From: an uncultured Ectothiorhodospiraceae bacterium
GTDB taxonomy: Bacteria > Pseudomonadota > Gammaproteobacteria > CAMYNG01
Direction: 5' to 3'
Length of the DNA stretch: 32,626 nucleotides
NCBI GenBank assembly: GCA_947259765.1
Contig: CAMYNG010000024.1
Span: 1 to 32,626, forward strand
Numbering within the stretch: the first letter of the stretch is position 1; every line of letters begins with the position of its first letter. The translations under genes and the position numbers were made by a program. The notes beneath the pieces are model-generated. The model did not search any database. It had not been told where the DNA came from and saw only the letters and a list, made by a program, of their open reading frames with translations. Below are positions 16,716 to 24,699 of this stretch, in pieces.

Positions 16716-16990
16716 TTGCAATTGTGAGGCCGGGTGGCGAAAGGAAGGTAATCCATACACGATGGACTTGGCCGAAAACAGGCCGGGGTGCAGTTTTTCT
16801 GATAACAAACGGAAAAGCGACATGTGTGTTCTCAAGGTGGGCCGTATTTAGATACGCGCCTTCGTTTTTGTAACCTCAGGAAACCGGATTTTGCCGTAAG
16901 TGTTTCGACTCCGCCGTGATTCATTGCACGCTTCGTCGAACGTATGAATCGATTATATCGCTGTAATCGCACGCCGGCCTCCGGCTGAAA

Positions 16991-17833
16991 CTACTTTAGC
17001 ACCAGGTTTGTGATGTCGTTTTTATAGACGGAGAAAGTTAGCGCGCCAGTGCGCATGCGACGTTGAAACTCAAGCTTACCGTCTGAAACTGCCGAAAGTG
17101 TTGCGAGCCGCGTGCGTTGGTTTTTGTCTGTGACGATGAATTGACGCCCGATAAAGCGGTGGGCTTCGGAAACATCGATTTTGCCCGTGCGTCGCGGTTT
17201 CGGCTTGGCTTTCGGCGCGGTAGGTGCTGGGGGACTAATCTTGGCAACGGTATCTGGCTGCTCCTCCTGATCTGCGGGCGGTAGTGACTCTGTGGGCTGT
17301 GCGCGGGAGACCTCGGCGACTTCCCCGGCGACGTCGCCTTCGTCGACAGGCTCGGCAAAGTCCAGGTCAGGCGTGTCCTCGCTGTCATAACCCAGGGCAG
17401 CCATGTTGGCGTCATGTTCGGCGCGCAACTGGGCGAGTTCTTCGTCACCAATGAGTCCGGCACGGTGCATGGCTTCTATCTGTTGCATGGCCATTGCGGC
17501 GGCCGCGCGGGCCTGGTCTATCTGGCTGCGATCACCGAACACGGATGAAGCCGTGTCGGTAGACTGCTTGGGATCCTGTAGCAGCGCGGCACCCTGGTTA
17601 GCGGCCACGGATACAATTTGATAGACGAGCACAATGGTTGTAACCAGATAGAGCAGGAAGGGCTTTTTCGCGTCCTCCCAGTACATGATGGCGAACACCA
17701 GCAGTGCAAAGGGCACCAGCAAAACAGCCAGTCCCCAGCCCCAATGTCGGCGGAAACCGACGATCACCATCCAAAAGAAGGCAACCAGGTTGAGCAGTGC
17801 GAAGATCCAGAAAAGCGGGCCGCTGGGAAGCAT
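16991..17833 (-). CDS. Three-TM protein with SHOCT-like motif and C-terminal beta domain
   Basis: 280 residues. Three hydrophobic helices at about 7-25, 33-50 and 59-77 are followed by a helical segment at 119-148 (IEAMHRAGLIGDEELAQLRA). This matches the short SHOCT pattern of a leading helix, Gly-Leu-Ile and an acidic helix. A Pro/Glu/Ala-rich linker (about 155-215) leads to a 60-residue beta-rich end domain (FIGRQFIVTDKNQRTRLATL and GKLEFQRRMRTGALTFSVYK). SHOCT motifs are thought to mediate oligomerisation. No specific function is known. ATG 17833 lacks a strong ribosome site but starts directly at the first helix. Confidence 0.75.
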   Translation of the reverse strand: MLPSGPLFWIFALLNLVAFFWMVIVGFRRHWGWGLAVLLVPFALLVFAIMYWEDAKKPFLLYLVTTIVLVYQIVSVAANQGAALLQDPKQSTDTASSVFGDRSQIDQARAAAAMAMQQIEAMHRAGLIGDEELAQLRAEHDANMAALGYDSEDTPDLDFAEPVDEGDVAGEVAEVSRAQPTESLPPADQEEQPDTVAKISPPAPTAPKAKPKPRRTGKIDVSEAHRFIGRQFIVTDKNQRTRLATLSAVSDGKLEFQRRMRTGALTFSVYKNDITNLVLK

Positions 17834-18009
17834 GGGTTGTCTTGGGTGTGGCTTCGGCCAGGGCCGAAAAACATTTTTATGTCGTGTTTAAAGTGCTGCT
17901 AACCCTAGCACGAATCCGGCCGCAGGATCGAGTCAGTGGGTTGATCTGTAAACAGAAAGCATTACTGACACAGCCGTTGGGACTGCGTTGATGGAAACTG
18001 AGGTACGGT

Positions 18010-18186
18010 TTAGCGGGGATAGTCCGCGGGTAGGCTAAGCCCGCATTCCATGGAACTGCATGGATCGGGAGCCTCGGCGGATTTGTTCAGTTCCGCCTCA
18101 ATCATCGAATAGGTCTGTGCATACTCCGGATCGTGCCGAAGAAATGCGATTTCCTGTAGCAGGCGTGTCAACTTCGTATCTTCCAT
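18010..18186 (-). CDS. 58-residue hypothetical protein
   Basis: From ATG 18186 (GGGAG 10-15 bases upstream) the protein reads MEDTKLTRLLQEIAFLRHDP and then YAQTYSMIEAELNKS. It ends with two cysteines in DPCSSMECGLSL. The helical N-terminal part looks like a compact soluble domain. The opposite-strand frames look random. The frame continues upstream to 18264 without a credible start. No family recognised. Confidence 0.5.
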   Translation of the reverse strand: MEDTKLTRLLQEIAFLRHDPEYAQTYSMIEAELNKSAEAPDPCSSMECGLSLPADYPR

Positions 18187-18634
18187 CCCGTATGTACTCC
18201 CATGGTTTAAACAACTGCATCGCTGTGGAAAATAAACTGCTCCACCATGCGGGACTCTCAACAATATTAGCGGCCCATTTTTACCGGCCCTAAAGCGATT
18301 TACGCTAGCCTACCGTAGTCGGCGCGGCATACCGATATTGCGTAAGTACTAGTCCGGTTACTCGCATTGATGCGACATTTAGGGATTTTAGAGGCATATT
18401 ATGTAAATTTAGGGTCAGTTTTGTGAAAATTCAGGACATAAGTAGTTTCTAATCCACTCGCGGTGGTGTGTTTGTCTGGTTTGTTGCTCTCGGTAAAGCA
18501 CTTACGCCGAGGCTTAGAGCTTCGGGACTGGCCGCTGTGACAAAAGCCTGCCGGCACCCTATTATCAAGACAATTTCGGAGGACGCAGGCCGTGTCGGCC
18601 CGAGACGCCGGGAGCGATTGGAGAGACGGGTTCC
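18187..18634. other. 448-base gap, no gene seen
   Basis: Between the small protein at 18010 and the CULT gene. A frame at 18468-19106 runs across it but is out of register with the CULT protein and resembles nothing. A repeated ATTTAGGG (near 18377 and 18406) is visible. Promoter elements for the CULT-yheU pair should be here but none is convincing. Confidence 0.5.
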
Positions 18635-19150
18635 GTGTTTGAGCAAACGAATTCATGTGCCACGTGCGGCGTTATTGAGCAGCGCGGCAAGTACGAACGG
18701 GGTGTGGGCTATCCACTGGAGTGGCAGTTTTTTGATCGGCGGCGTCGGGACACCGAGCCGGACAAGTACACCGACGCCAGCTCCAGCTCCAGCACCAGCA
18801 CCAGCACCAGCCATGAGGAAGATGCAGGTGAACGACTCTGTTGCGCCGTGTGTGCGGCGGCGGTCACCACCACGGCAGAGGCTCTTGAGCGGGATCGGCA
18901 GCATGAACACTATTTTACCAATCCGCACGGCACGGGTTACCGCATCGGCTGTTTTGCTCACGCGGTCGGACTGGCGGCGCTGGGTCCCGAGACGGATGAA
19001 AACACGTGGTTTGCGGGCTATCGCTGGCGGATCATGCTGTGTGCACAATGTAATACCTTGCTTGGCTGGCGCTTTCGCTCGCCGAGTGACACATTTTTCG
19101 GTTTGATTGTCGCCCACTTATTACCGTGCAGGAATATTGGGCCCGCATGA
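18635..19150 (+). CDS. Bacterial cereblon-type CULT-domain protein
   Basis: 171 residues, GTG start after GGAGAG. Residues about 68-150 form a CULT domain, the thalidomide-binding fold of cereblon. Zinc cysteines are C70-A-V-C73 and C136-A-Q-C139. The tryptophan cage is W125, W131 and W145, with spacing 6 and 14 exactly as in human cereblon W380, W386, W400. N96-P-H-G lies 29 residues before W125, as N351 does before W380, and W131-C136-C139 also keeps the human spacing. The closest studied bacterial relative is the 124-residue Magnetospirillum protein MsCI4. An N-terminal extension of about 65 residues carries CATC and a Ser/Thr repeat. The natural ligand is unclear; C-terminal cyclic imides are known for eukaryotic cereblon. 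It overlaps yheU by 4 bases. Confidence 0.9.
   Translation: MFEQTNSCATCGVIEQRGKYERGVGYPLEWQFFDRRRRDTEPDKYTDASSSSSTSTSTSHEEDAGERLCCAVCAAAVTTTAEALERDRQHEHYFTNPHGTGYRIGCFAHAVGLAALGPETDENTWFAGYRWRIMLCAQCNTLLGWRFRSPSDTFFGLIVAHLLPCRNIGPA
18778..18807. repeat. CAGCWC hexanucleotide repeat, five copies
   Basis: CAGCTC occurs twice and CAGCAC three times in tandem. They encode the alternating Ser/Thr linker just before the CULT domain. The frame is preserved by the unit size. Confidence 0.9.
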
Positions 19151-19368
19151 TAATCCCGGCATCAGAATTAAGCGCCGACGTACTTACCGCGATTATTGAG
19201 CAATATGTGCTGGCAGAGGGGACCGACTATGGTGATCGGGAGTTCAGCCTCGCGCAAAAGGTTGATCATGTGCGCGCGCAGCTTGAGCGGGGTGAGGCGG
19301 TGGTTGTCTATTCCGAATTACACGAGACGGTAAATATTGTTCGCGCATCACAACTTGGGCAGGACTGA
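19147..19368 (+). CDS. yheU: YheU-family protein
   Basis: 73 residues from ATG 19147, which sits in ATGA and overlaps the CULT stop. The sequence follows the family closely: MIIPASELSADVLTAIIEQY, VLAEGTDYGDREFSLAQKVD and SELHETVNIV. Upstream in-frame residues do not belong to the family. YheU is a small conserved gammaproteobacterial protein of unknown function. The overlap indicates translational coupling with the CULT protein. Confidence 0.92.
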   Translation: MIIPASELSADVLTAIIEQYVLAEGTDYGDREFSLAQKVDHVRAQLERGEAVVVYSELHETVNIVRASQLGQD

Positions 19369-19408
19369 AAAATCGATCGCCAAAGGGTCGGCATTACTCC
19401 CTTCGGCG
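19368..19408 (-). terminator. Rho-independent terminator for the OmpA-like lipoprotein gene
   Basis: On the minus strand CGCCGAAGGG pairs with CCCTTTGGCG (one mismatch, 11-base loop), followed by ATCGATTTTT. It starts 27 bases past the lipoprotein stop and ends at the yheU stop. The plus strand has no T run after the hairpin. Confidence 0.6.
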
Positions 19409-19434
19409 ACCGTACGGAGGAAATGGTTAACGTA

Positions 19435-20097
19435 TCAACGTGTACTAAGCATGTAGTCGTCAAGGTACTCAAGTTCTACCCGACGGTTTTCTCCCCAATT
19501 CCCTTCATCTACAGCTGGTGCTCCCTCGCCATGACTGGCAACCATGATTTGTTCTTCTGCGACACCCAGTTGCCGGAGTTTTTCAGCAACCGCGTGGGCA
19601 CGCTTCAGACTAAGGGCCTGGTTGTACTCGCTTGATCCGCGAATGTCGGCATGGCCACTAATGGACACAACCGAGTTTGCATGGGCACGCAAATAGTGAG
19701 CGTGTTTTTCAATCTCCTGGAGAGCATCGTTCTTTAACGACACACTGTTTGTTTCGAAATGAAAAACATATTGTTGAGGCAGCTCTTTTTCTGCTTCGGT
19801 ACCTGCGGACGGACGTGCCGTTTCTTCGTTTTTTACGGTCCCGTCAATTTCGACTTCTTTAGCAAACTTGATTACGGCATCGATACCCTTGTCAGCGTCC
19901 ATGTTGCCGTTTTGCGGCGACGCTTGAACGGCTGCTTGGGATTCACTACTCTCTGCTTGGGTTTCGTCCCCGGCATGTTGTACCGCGGTGGAACCCGTGT
20001 CAGAACCCGTGCCGGCGCAGGCAGCAAGAAAGGTAGCGGACAAGGCGAGTCCGAAGCCGAGAAGCAACGGTTTTATTTCCAAAGTTTGTTTTAACAT
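19435..20097 (-). CDS. OmpA-like peptidoglycan-associated lipoprotein
   Basis: 220 residues from ATG 20097, preceded by GAGGG. A lipoprotein signal peptide ends in the lipobox L-A-A-C27. An acidic linker of about 80 residues, probably disordered, follows. The OmpA/Pal peptidoglycan-binding domain occupies about 110-215, with FHFETNSVSLKNDALQEIEK, SGHADIRGSSEYNQALSLKR and ENRRVELEYL. It should be anchored in the outer membrane and hold peptidoglycan. It is the last gene of the run response regulator, kinase, lipoprotein, and lies 161 bases after the kinase stop. Sortase clusters with the related kinase also carry an OmpA-like gene (PdsO), but that protein has a Gly-rich segment absent here. 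Confidence 0.88.
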   Translation of the reverse strand: MLKQTLEIKPLLLGFGLALSATFLAACAGTGSDTGSTAVQHAGDETQAESSESQAAVQASPQNGNMDADKGIDAVIKFAKEVEIDGTVKNEETARPSAGTEAEKELPQQYVFHFETNSVSLKNDALQEIEKHAHYLRAHANSVVSISGHADIRGSSEYNQALSLKRAHAVAEKLRQLGVAEEQIMVASHGEGAPAVDEGNWGENRRVELEYLDDYMLSTR

Positions 20098-20258
20098 TGT
20101 GTTTCCCTCTACTGTGGGGTGATTGACACCCGTGTTTGATATGCTCACAGGAAACATTAAAGCGCCGGAAGATGGTTAGGCCCGGGGCAGTGTGTGGAAA
20201 AGTGGAGGGGAATTATGACGAATTATGTGCGTTGTTTTGCAGCGTCACTTTGCGCAGT

Positions 20259-22451
20259 TTATGGTCTAAGAGGCAGTGCGACACGGAATTCAACGCCAGG
20301 CAGGTCATCTCGATTGAGCGCAATCACGGTGCCATGATGAAATTCGGCGATCAATCTGACGATGTATAGGCCCAGACCAAGATGCGGTTCGTTACCCTTG
20401 GTTTCTCTAACCGATACCATGGACTCAAACAGATTATCCTGCATATCTACGGGTAGTAGCGGTCCGTAATTGATGACGCGAATAATTGCGGATTCTTCCT
20501 GACGTTGCAGACACACTTCGATGTCTGTGCCTTGCTCGGCAAAGTCATTGGCGTTGGCAACAAGTTTGTCCAAAAGTTGCACTATTAGATCGGCTACACC
20601 TTGCATGGTCATTTTCGAGTCACTGCATGTCGTGGGTAGCGTTAAATCAATTGTTCGGCCTGGATAGGCAAGTCGGTAGCCGTCAACACTGCCTTTAATC
20701 ACGGTACACAAGTCGAATAAATCGGCTTGCTCGTCTTGCAACGTCTGCTCAAGCCGCGTGGCCTCACTCATACGTACCAGAATATTGTTTAGTCGATTGA
20801 GACCCTCGGTGGCACGTTGCACGTAAGATTGTGAGTCGGGCGTCAATGTCTTTGTATCCAGATTTTCCAGCGAAGATTTAACCACGGTTATCGGCGTGCG
20901 TAACTCATGACTGAGTTTACTCGCCATGCTTTCGAGATAACGGTTGTATTGGCTGATTCGATCAAGCATGTCAGAAATGCTGCGGGAAAGATCGCCAAGC
21001 TCATCTCTGCTGCTGACTTCCGTGATGCGACCATGTACTCGCCCGTCGGCGGCGATAGCGGTTTCCGCTGCGTCACGTAAGCGCCGAATGCGGCCTGTGA
21101 GCCGCGTGGAAAACGTAAGCAGGATGATCGCCGCCGCCGCGAATGCCAGTAGGCTGACATTGAACAGGATTTCGATTGCGCGGTTTTCTGCCAGCAGTAT
21201 CTGGTTACTGGTGGTTTCAATCGCTACAGCACCGATAATGTCACCGTTATTGATGACCGGGTAACTTGCGGTAAGAATGCTCACACGCTTATCCGGTGTC
21301 TGTCGCCAGCGAACAGCTGGCTTTCCGGACAATGCAGACGTTACCTCCTTGCTATCAAGACGCGATACCGAGGACAGATCATCTTCAAACTCAAAGGCCG
21401 GCTGTTGCAACAGGGTTTGATAAATCAGTCGTAACAAACCTTCGAAAAATGAATTGTCGGCCTTGCCGGACTTATCCGGGCTGTTGCGCGGCGGTTGTGG
21501 CTGGCTGGGCTGGCGGCCTTCCAATTTCCCAGCCAGTCCGAGCACCTTTGCGTTTTTATCAATGACCCAGATTCTGTTGGCAGAATGTACAAAGCCCGTA
21601 AGAGTTTGCTGGATTTCCGGGCTTGGGATTATGACACTGGCGAGTTCGTCCGGCTGATGTCGCCCTACCGTACTAATGGTTGATTCGATGTGTCGGCTAC
21701 TTTGGTCATCGACATCACTGACAGCGAAACCGATTCTTTGTCCCAACATGGAAACCGGAAGGCGAATTTCAACCACATAACCGTCACTTGTTTCCTGCCA
21801 CTCGCCCTTTATGCGTAGCTCTGGGCGGATCGGAATGTTGTTTTGATCGTCGTTTGGCATCAAATGCGCATTCACCCAACCCGGTGCAATGGTGGCGATT
21901 AGATAACGCTGCAGATCGCCCGCAGGAGTTAGTAAAGTAACTTGCAGATTATCGCTGCGGTCAAGGCGATAGCTGTTGGGATGCCGATAAACCACCTGTT
22001 TATCGTAAACATGAAACACCGCATAAAGATATTTTCCGTGCCGACCCACTTGAAACTTGAGGTTGTCTACGTTCGTGGCAGAAGGATCGTGGAGGTAGAT
22101 GGCTTGTTGGCGTGCAAATGTTTGCATACGCTCTTCATAGGGGCGCCAGTCATCCATATAACCGTCTAGTTGTATCGGTGAGTTAAGATCCCGGATATAA
22201 AGATGCCACGGGCTACGTGGTAGCGGTGGAATTTCACTCTGCTGTGTAAACCAACTCGGGCGGGAGGCCAGCGAGCCTGCGACAATCTGCGTGTTGGACA
22301 GTAGTGTCTCTTCCTGACTGTGGCGCAGGAAATTTCCCATTTCCTGGATGTACTGATACCCCATGAAGGGAATGACCAACAGCGCGGTGCTTGCCAGCAG
22401 TAGCTTGAAGCGGATACTGGTTTTAAAACGGGACGGTCGTTGCAGAGACAT
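20259..22451 (-). CDS. pdsS: Sensor histidine kinase with CBM9-like periplasmic domain, PdsS-like
   Basis: 730 residues. TM1 (15-33) is followed by a large periplasmic region. Its first part (about 92-245) looks like a carbohydrate-binding CBM9/DOMON-type sandwich, with SPIQLDGYMDDWRPYEE, LKFQVGRHGKYLYAVFHVYD and GYVVEIRLPVSMLG. A second periplasmic segment, TM2 (427-447) and HAMP follow. The phospho-acceptor is H515 in SKLSHELRTP. The ATPase domain has DKLVANANDFAEQG and GLGLYIV, with a degenerate D-box (VINYGPLLP). The architecture and N terminus match my memory of the kinase of the proteobacterial dedicated sortase cluster. It lies 35 bases after the response regulator stop. The signal is unknown; glycan binding is a reasonable inference. 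Confidence 0.85.
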   Translation of the reverse strand: MSLQRPSRFKTSIRFKLLLASTALLVIPFMGYQYIQEMGNFLRHSQEETLLSNTQIVAGSLASRPSWFTQQSEIPPLPRSPWHLYIRDLNSPIQLDGYMDDWRPYEERMQTFARQQAIYLHDPSATNVDNLKFQVGRHGKYLYAVFHVYDKQVVYRHPNSYRLDRSDNLQVTLLTPAGDLQRYLIATIAPGWVNAHLMPNDDQNNIPIRPELRIKGEWQETSDGYVVEIRLPVSMLGQRIGFAVSDVDDQSSRHIESTISTVGRHQPDELASVIIPSPEIQQTLTGFVHSANRIWVIDKNAKVLGLAGKLEGRQPSQPQPPRNSPDKSGKADNSFFEGLLRLIYQTLLQQPAFEFEDDLSSVSRLDSKEVTSALSGKPAVRWRQTPDKRVSILTASYPVINNGDIIGAVAIETTSNQILLAENRAIEILFNVSLLAFAAAAIILLTFSTRLTGRIRRLRDAAETAIAADGRVHGRITEVSSRDELGDLSRSISDMLDRISQYNRYLESMASKLSHELRTPITVVKSSLENLDTKTLTPDSQSYVQRATEGLNRLNNILVRMSEATRLEQTLQDEQADLFDLCTVIKGSVDGYRLAYPGRTIDLTLPTTCSDSKMTMQGVADLIVQLLDKLVANANDFAEQGTDIEVCLQRQEESAIIRVINYGPLLPVDMQDNLFESMVSVRETKGNEPHLGLGLYIVRLIAEFHHGTVIALNRDDLPGVEFRVALPLRP

Positions 22452-22486
22452 CGCTTTTCAGCGTCCTAAAAAACAGGGCTTTGTGG

Positions 22487-23176
22487 CTAATCGACCCAGC
22501 GATAACCCATACCATATACGGTATCGATACAATCAAAATTGGCGTCGATCTGAATGAACTTGTTTCGAATTCGTTTGATATGGGAAGTAATCGTGGCATC
22601 GTCAACAACAATTCGTGCATCTTCCATAAGTTGTTCTCGACTTTTAACGTGACCGGGTCGTCGAGCCAGCGAATGAACGATCCAAAACTCTGTCAGGGTG
22701 AACTCCAGTAACTGATCGCGCCATTGGACAGAAAAGCGATTAAGATCCAAAGTTAGCGGACCGCGTTTTATAACCGAGTCTTCCGCATCGGGGTTATTCG
22801 CGGCATCAATGCGGCGGAAAAACGCAGCAATACGCGCACAAAGGTTGGGTAGGCTAATGTCCTTGGTAAGGTAATCGTCTGCACCAAGACGCAGTCCTGA
22901 GATGGTATCCAGATCGCTGTCACGCGCAGTAAGAAAGATTATCGGCATTGTCGCCGACATAGCGCGTAACTGTCGACAGAGTTCGAAACCACCGTCCACC
23001 TCGTTTTCCAGGCCTATATCCAACAGAGCGAGATCGGGAAGCTGCGCATTAAATGCCTGCACAGCGTCGTTTCGGTTGGCAAACAGGGCCACTCGATAGC
23101 CCTGGTTTTTCAGTACATCGGCGTAGTTTTGTCGAAGCGCCGGTTCGTCTTCAACGACAGCAATAGTTCTTTGCAT
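22487..23176 (-). CDS. pdsR: OmpR-family response regulator, PdsR-like
   Basis: 229 residues. A receiver domain with acidic pocket VEDE, phospho-acceptor D53 (LALLDIGLENEVDGGFELC) and LTARDSD is followed by LRLGADDYLTKDISLPNL. A winged-helix DNA-binding domain comes after it (FTLTEFWIVHSLARRPGHVK, TITSHIKRIRNKF, TVYGMGYRWVD). The LENEVDGGFELC and KDISLP segments are the ones I associate with the sortase-cluster regulator. It is the first gene of its operon, with the kinase directly after it. Confidence 0.9.
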   Translation of the reverse strand: MQRTIAVVEDEPALRQNYADVLKNQGYRVALFANRNDAVQAFNAQLPDLALLDIGLENEVDGGFELCRQLRAMSATMPIIFLTARDSDLDTISGLRLGADDYLTKDISLPNLCARIAAFFRRIDAANNPDAEDSVIKRGPLTLDLNRFSVQWRDQLLEFTLTEFWIVHSLARRPGHVKSREQLMEDARIVVDDATITSHIKRIRNKFIQIDANFDCIDTVYGMGYRWVD

Positions 23177-23408
23177 AACAAGGTTCCCGTTTTCCGATAG
23201 CCTAGCACAAACCGGTAGGCCTTAAGCCCCGGTTTTGCTTGCCGTCAGAATTCGTCAGATTTTCCCAGATGAAAGACATTTTCGTCCCCGGATACGCAAT
23301 GAGTCGATGTTTGAATATGTCTGCACAAACGGATTCCCGGCTCGCAAAAGGAAGCAACCCGCCAAGGATGGCATGCTGGGTCAACCGGAAAACCAGAGGA
23401 GTGTAAAA

Positions 23409-23564
23409 ATGAACTACCCCGAAAGCGCTTCAACAGCCGGCCCCTTGGCAAACCCTCAACTGTCTCATTCAACCCGATGCCAGCTACTTGATCTGTTTTA
23501 TGATCTAATGTTCGGCATTGTCTGGTTGTTCGCGGTTGTATTCCTGGTTCTACAAATAACCTAG
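23409..23564 (+). CDS. 51-residue single-TM protein
   Basis: ATG 23409 follows AGAGGAGTGT, a very good ribosome site with 8-base spacing. A polar N-terminal half (MNYPESASTAGPLANPQLSH) precedes one strong membrane helix (MFGIVWLFAVVFLVLQIT) at the very C terminus. This is the layout of a tail-anchored small protein. It is divergent from the response regulator and lies 38 bases before the next gene, with which it may form an operon. No family recognised. Confidence 0.65.
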   Translation: MNYPESASTAGPLANPQLSHSTRCQLLDLFYDLMFGIVWLFAVVFLVLQIT

Positions 23565-23602
23565 TTGTTTTTAACTGTCTGTACCAAAGCGGGAGAGACT
23601 GA

Positions 23603-23935
23603 ATGAATTCCTTTGACGTAACGATTCGTTTCCAGTTTGATGACGATGACCTGACAGAAGAGCTGACGAACGTACTGAACAACCCAGCTAATAAGCCGGA
23701 GTTTTTCTTTGACACTTACCCATCAGACCACACTGGATTTGGCAGACGCCACGTACAATTAAGCCTTAACGGGATGTCTTTCGACGATGTAGTCGTGCCG
23801 TTTCCGGAGCCGGATGCTGCGGATACCGAGCGACAAACTGACTTACTGTTAAGTTTTTCTACGGTGCATGATTCTGGGATTCGAGCACTTATCATGGAAT
23901 TGGTTGATTCTGCCCTGCAGGCAAAATGCGAATAA
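23603..23935 (+). CDS. 110-residue acidic hypothetical protein
   Basis: ATG 23603 follows GGGAGAG. The protein is acidic and soluble, starting with a beta strand (MNSFDVTIRFQFDDDDLTEE), then DVVVPFPEPDAADTERQTD and a C-terminal helix (IRALIMELVDSALQAKCE). There is no membrane segment or known motif. It lies just after the small membrane protein. The two may work together, but no function can be given. Confidence 0.7.
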   Translation: MNSFDVTIRFQFDDDDLTEELTNVLNNPANKPEFFFDTYPSDHTGFGRRHVQLSLNGMSFDDVVVPFPEPDAADTERQTDLLLSFSTVHDSGIRALIMELVDSALQAKCE

Positions 23936-23968
23936 CATTAATTTTAAGCAACACGTCATTAGTAGTTG

Positions 23969-23986
23969 TAACCTAGCCATAGGTTA
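23969..23986. repeat. Perfect 7-bp hairpin between convergent genes
   Basis: TAACCTA-GCCA-TAGGTTA sits 34 bases after the 110-residue gene and 69 bases after the end of the Mla-type operon. No T run follows on either strand. It may still end or protect transcripts from both sides. Confidence 0.4.
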
Positions 23987-24054
23987 TGCAAGTTGGCTTC
24001 AAACGAGCTAAAGCTAAGGGGGTGCGGCAAGACCGTGGGAAACTGATGATTGAG

Positions 24055-24699
24055 TCAGCACGGGTTTTGTGCTGCAATTTCGCTTAGAAACTGCTCGTAA
24101 ATTTGTTCCAGTGCCAGCCCCAGTGCCGTGACGGTTTGCTTTAGCGAATCTGATTTTGTTTTCTGTACCGCCTGAAAGCGTCCTTGGTGACAAAGACTGC
24201 CGTGACTATAGAGTGCCAGCTCTACTTCAACAGCGGCAGAGGTGGTACCTCCCTGCTCAACACGCTCGAACCGTAGCAGCCGACCGCGAAGCAAAAACTC
24301 ACTGTTGTTTCTTGCTTGCGCGCGCGTGACACGTTTGGCGGTACTGCGATTATGTAAAAAGCTCAGCATATGATCCTGGACGAGGTTCGCCGGCGTGTCA
24401 GCCCACTGGTGATAGTAGTAGCGTTGGACTTCAAGTGGGGAATCGCTCTGGATGTAAAGAATTGGACGATCCTGGAGCAACCCACTGGTTTTCAGGCGGG
24501 CAACGGCCAAATCACCTGTTAACAGCGAGTTCGAAGACGCCTTGCCCTCGGCAGGATTGCCGGGTGCGGGTAGTCGATAGAAATGATCCGCGGGAACCGT
24601 CGTTGAGCCACCGAAACAGCCCGCCAAGCCGGCGAGTAAGGCAAGCAGAACTGCGCCACTGTGCCACGATGTACGCGGTGACACGTTACCGTTGTTCAC
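24055..24699 (-). CDS. PqiC-type ABC transport auxiliary lipoprotein
   Basis: 214 residues. The signal peptide ends in the lipobox L-A-G-C (GLAGCFGG). The ABC-aux lipoprotein domain follows, with DHFYRLPAP near the start, GDLAVARLKTSGLLQDRPIL and VQRYYYHQWADTP. In the PqiABC and related MCE systems this lipoprotein sits in the outer membrane and receives the MCE protein. The GTG start overlaps the MlaD stop by 4 bases (GTGA). It is the last gene of the seven-gene operon. Confidence 0.88.
   Translation of the reverse strand: MNNGNVSPRTSWHSGAVLLALLAGLAGCFGGSTTVPADHFYRLPAPGNPAEGKASSNSLLTGDLAVARLKTSGLLQDRPILYIQSDSPLEVQRYYYHQWADTPANLVQDHMLSFLHNRSTAKRVTRAQARNNSEFLLRGRLLRFERVEQGGTTSAAVEVELALYSHGSLCHQGRFQAVQKTKSDSLKQTVTALGLALEQIYEQFLSEIAAQNPC

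Noticed and set aside
16952-16957. TATAAT on the minus strand upstream of the small RR-rich gene
   Set aside because: No -35 match at 16-18 bp and it lies more than 230 bases from the preferred start.
16964-16985. GCCGG-CCT-CCGGC hairpin after the three-TM gene
   Set aside because: No T tract follows on the minus strand; a short GC hairpin alone is not enough to call a terminator.
18468-19106. A 212-codon plus-strand frame covering most of the CULT gene
   Set aside because: Out of register with the clearly real CULT protein; its Ala/Pro repeats are the hexamer repeat read in another frame.
18653-19117. A minus-strand frame with alternating Gly-Ala repeats opposite the CULT gene
   Set aside because: The repeat is the complement of the Ser/Thr hexamer; no ribosome site or homology.
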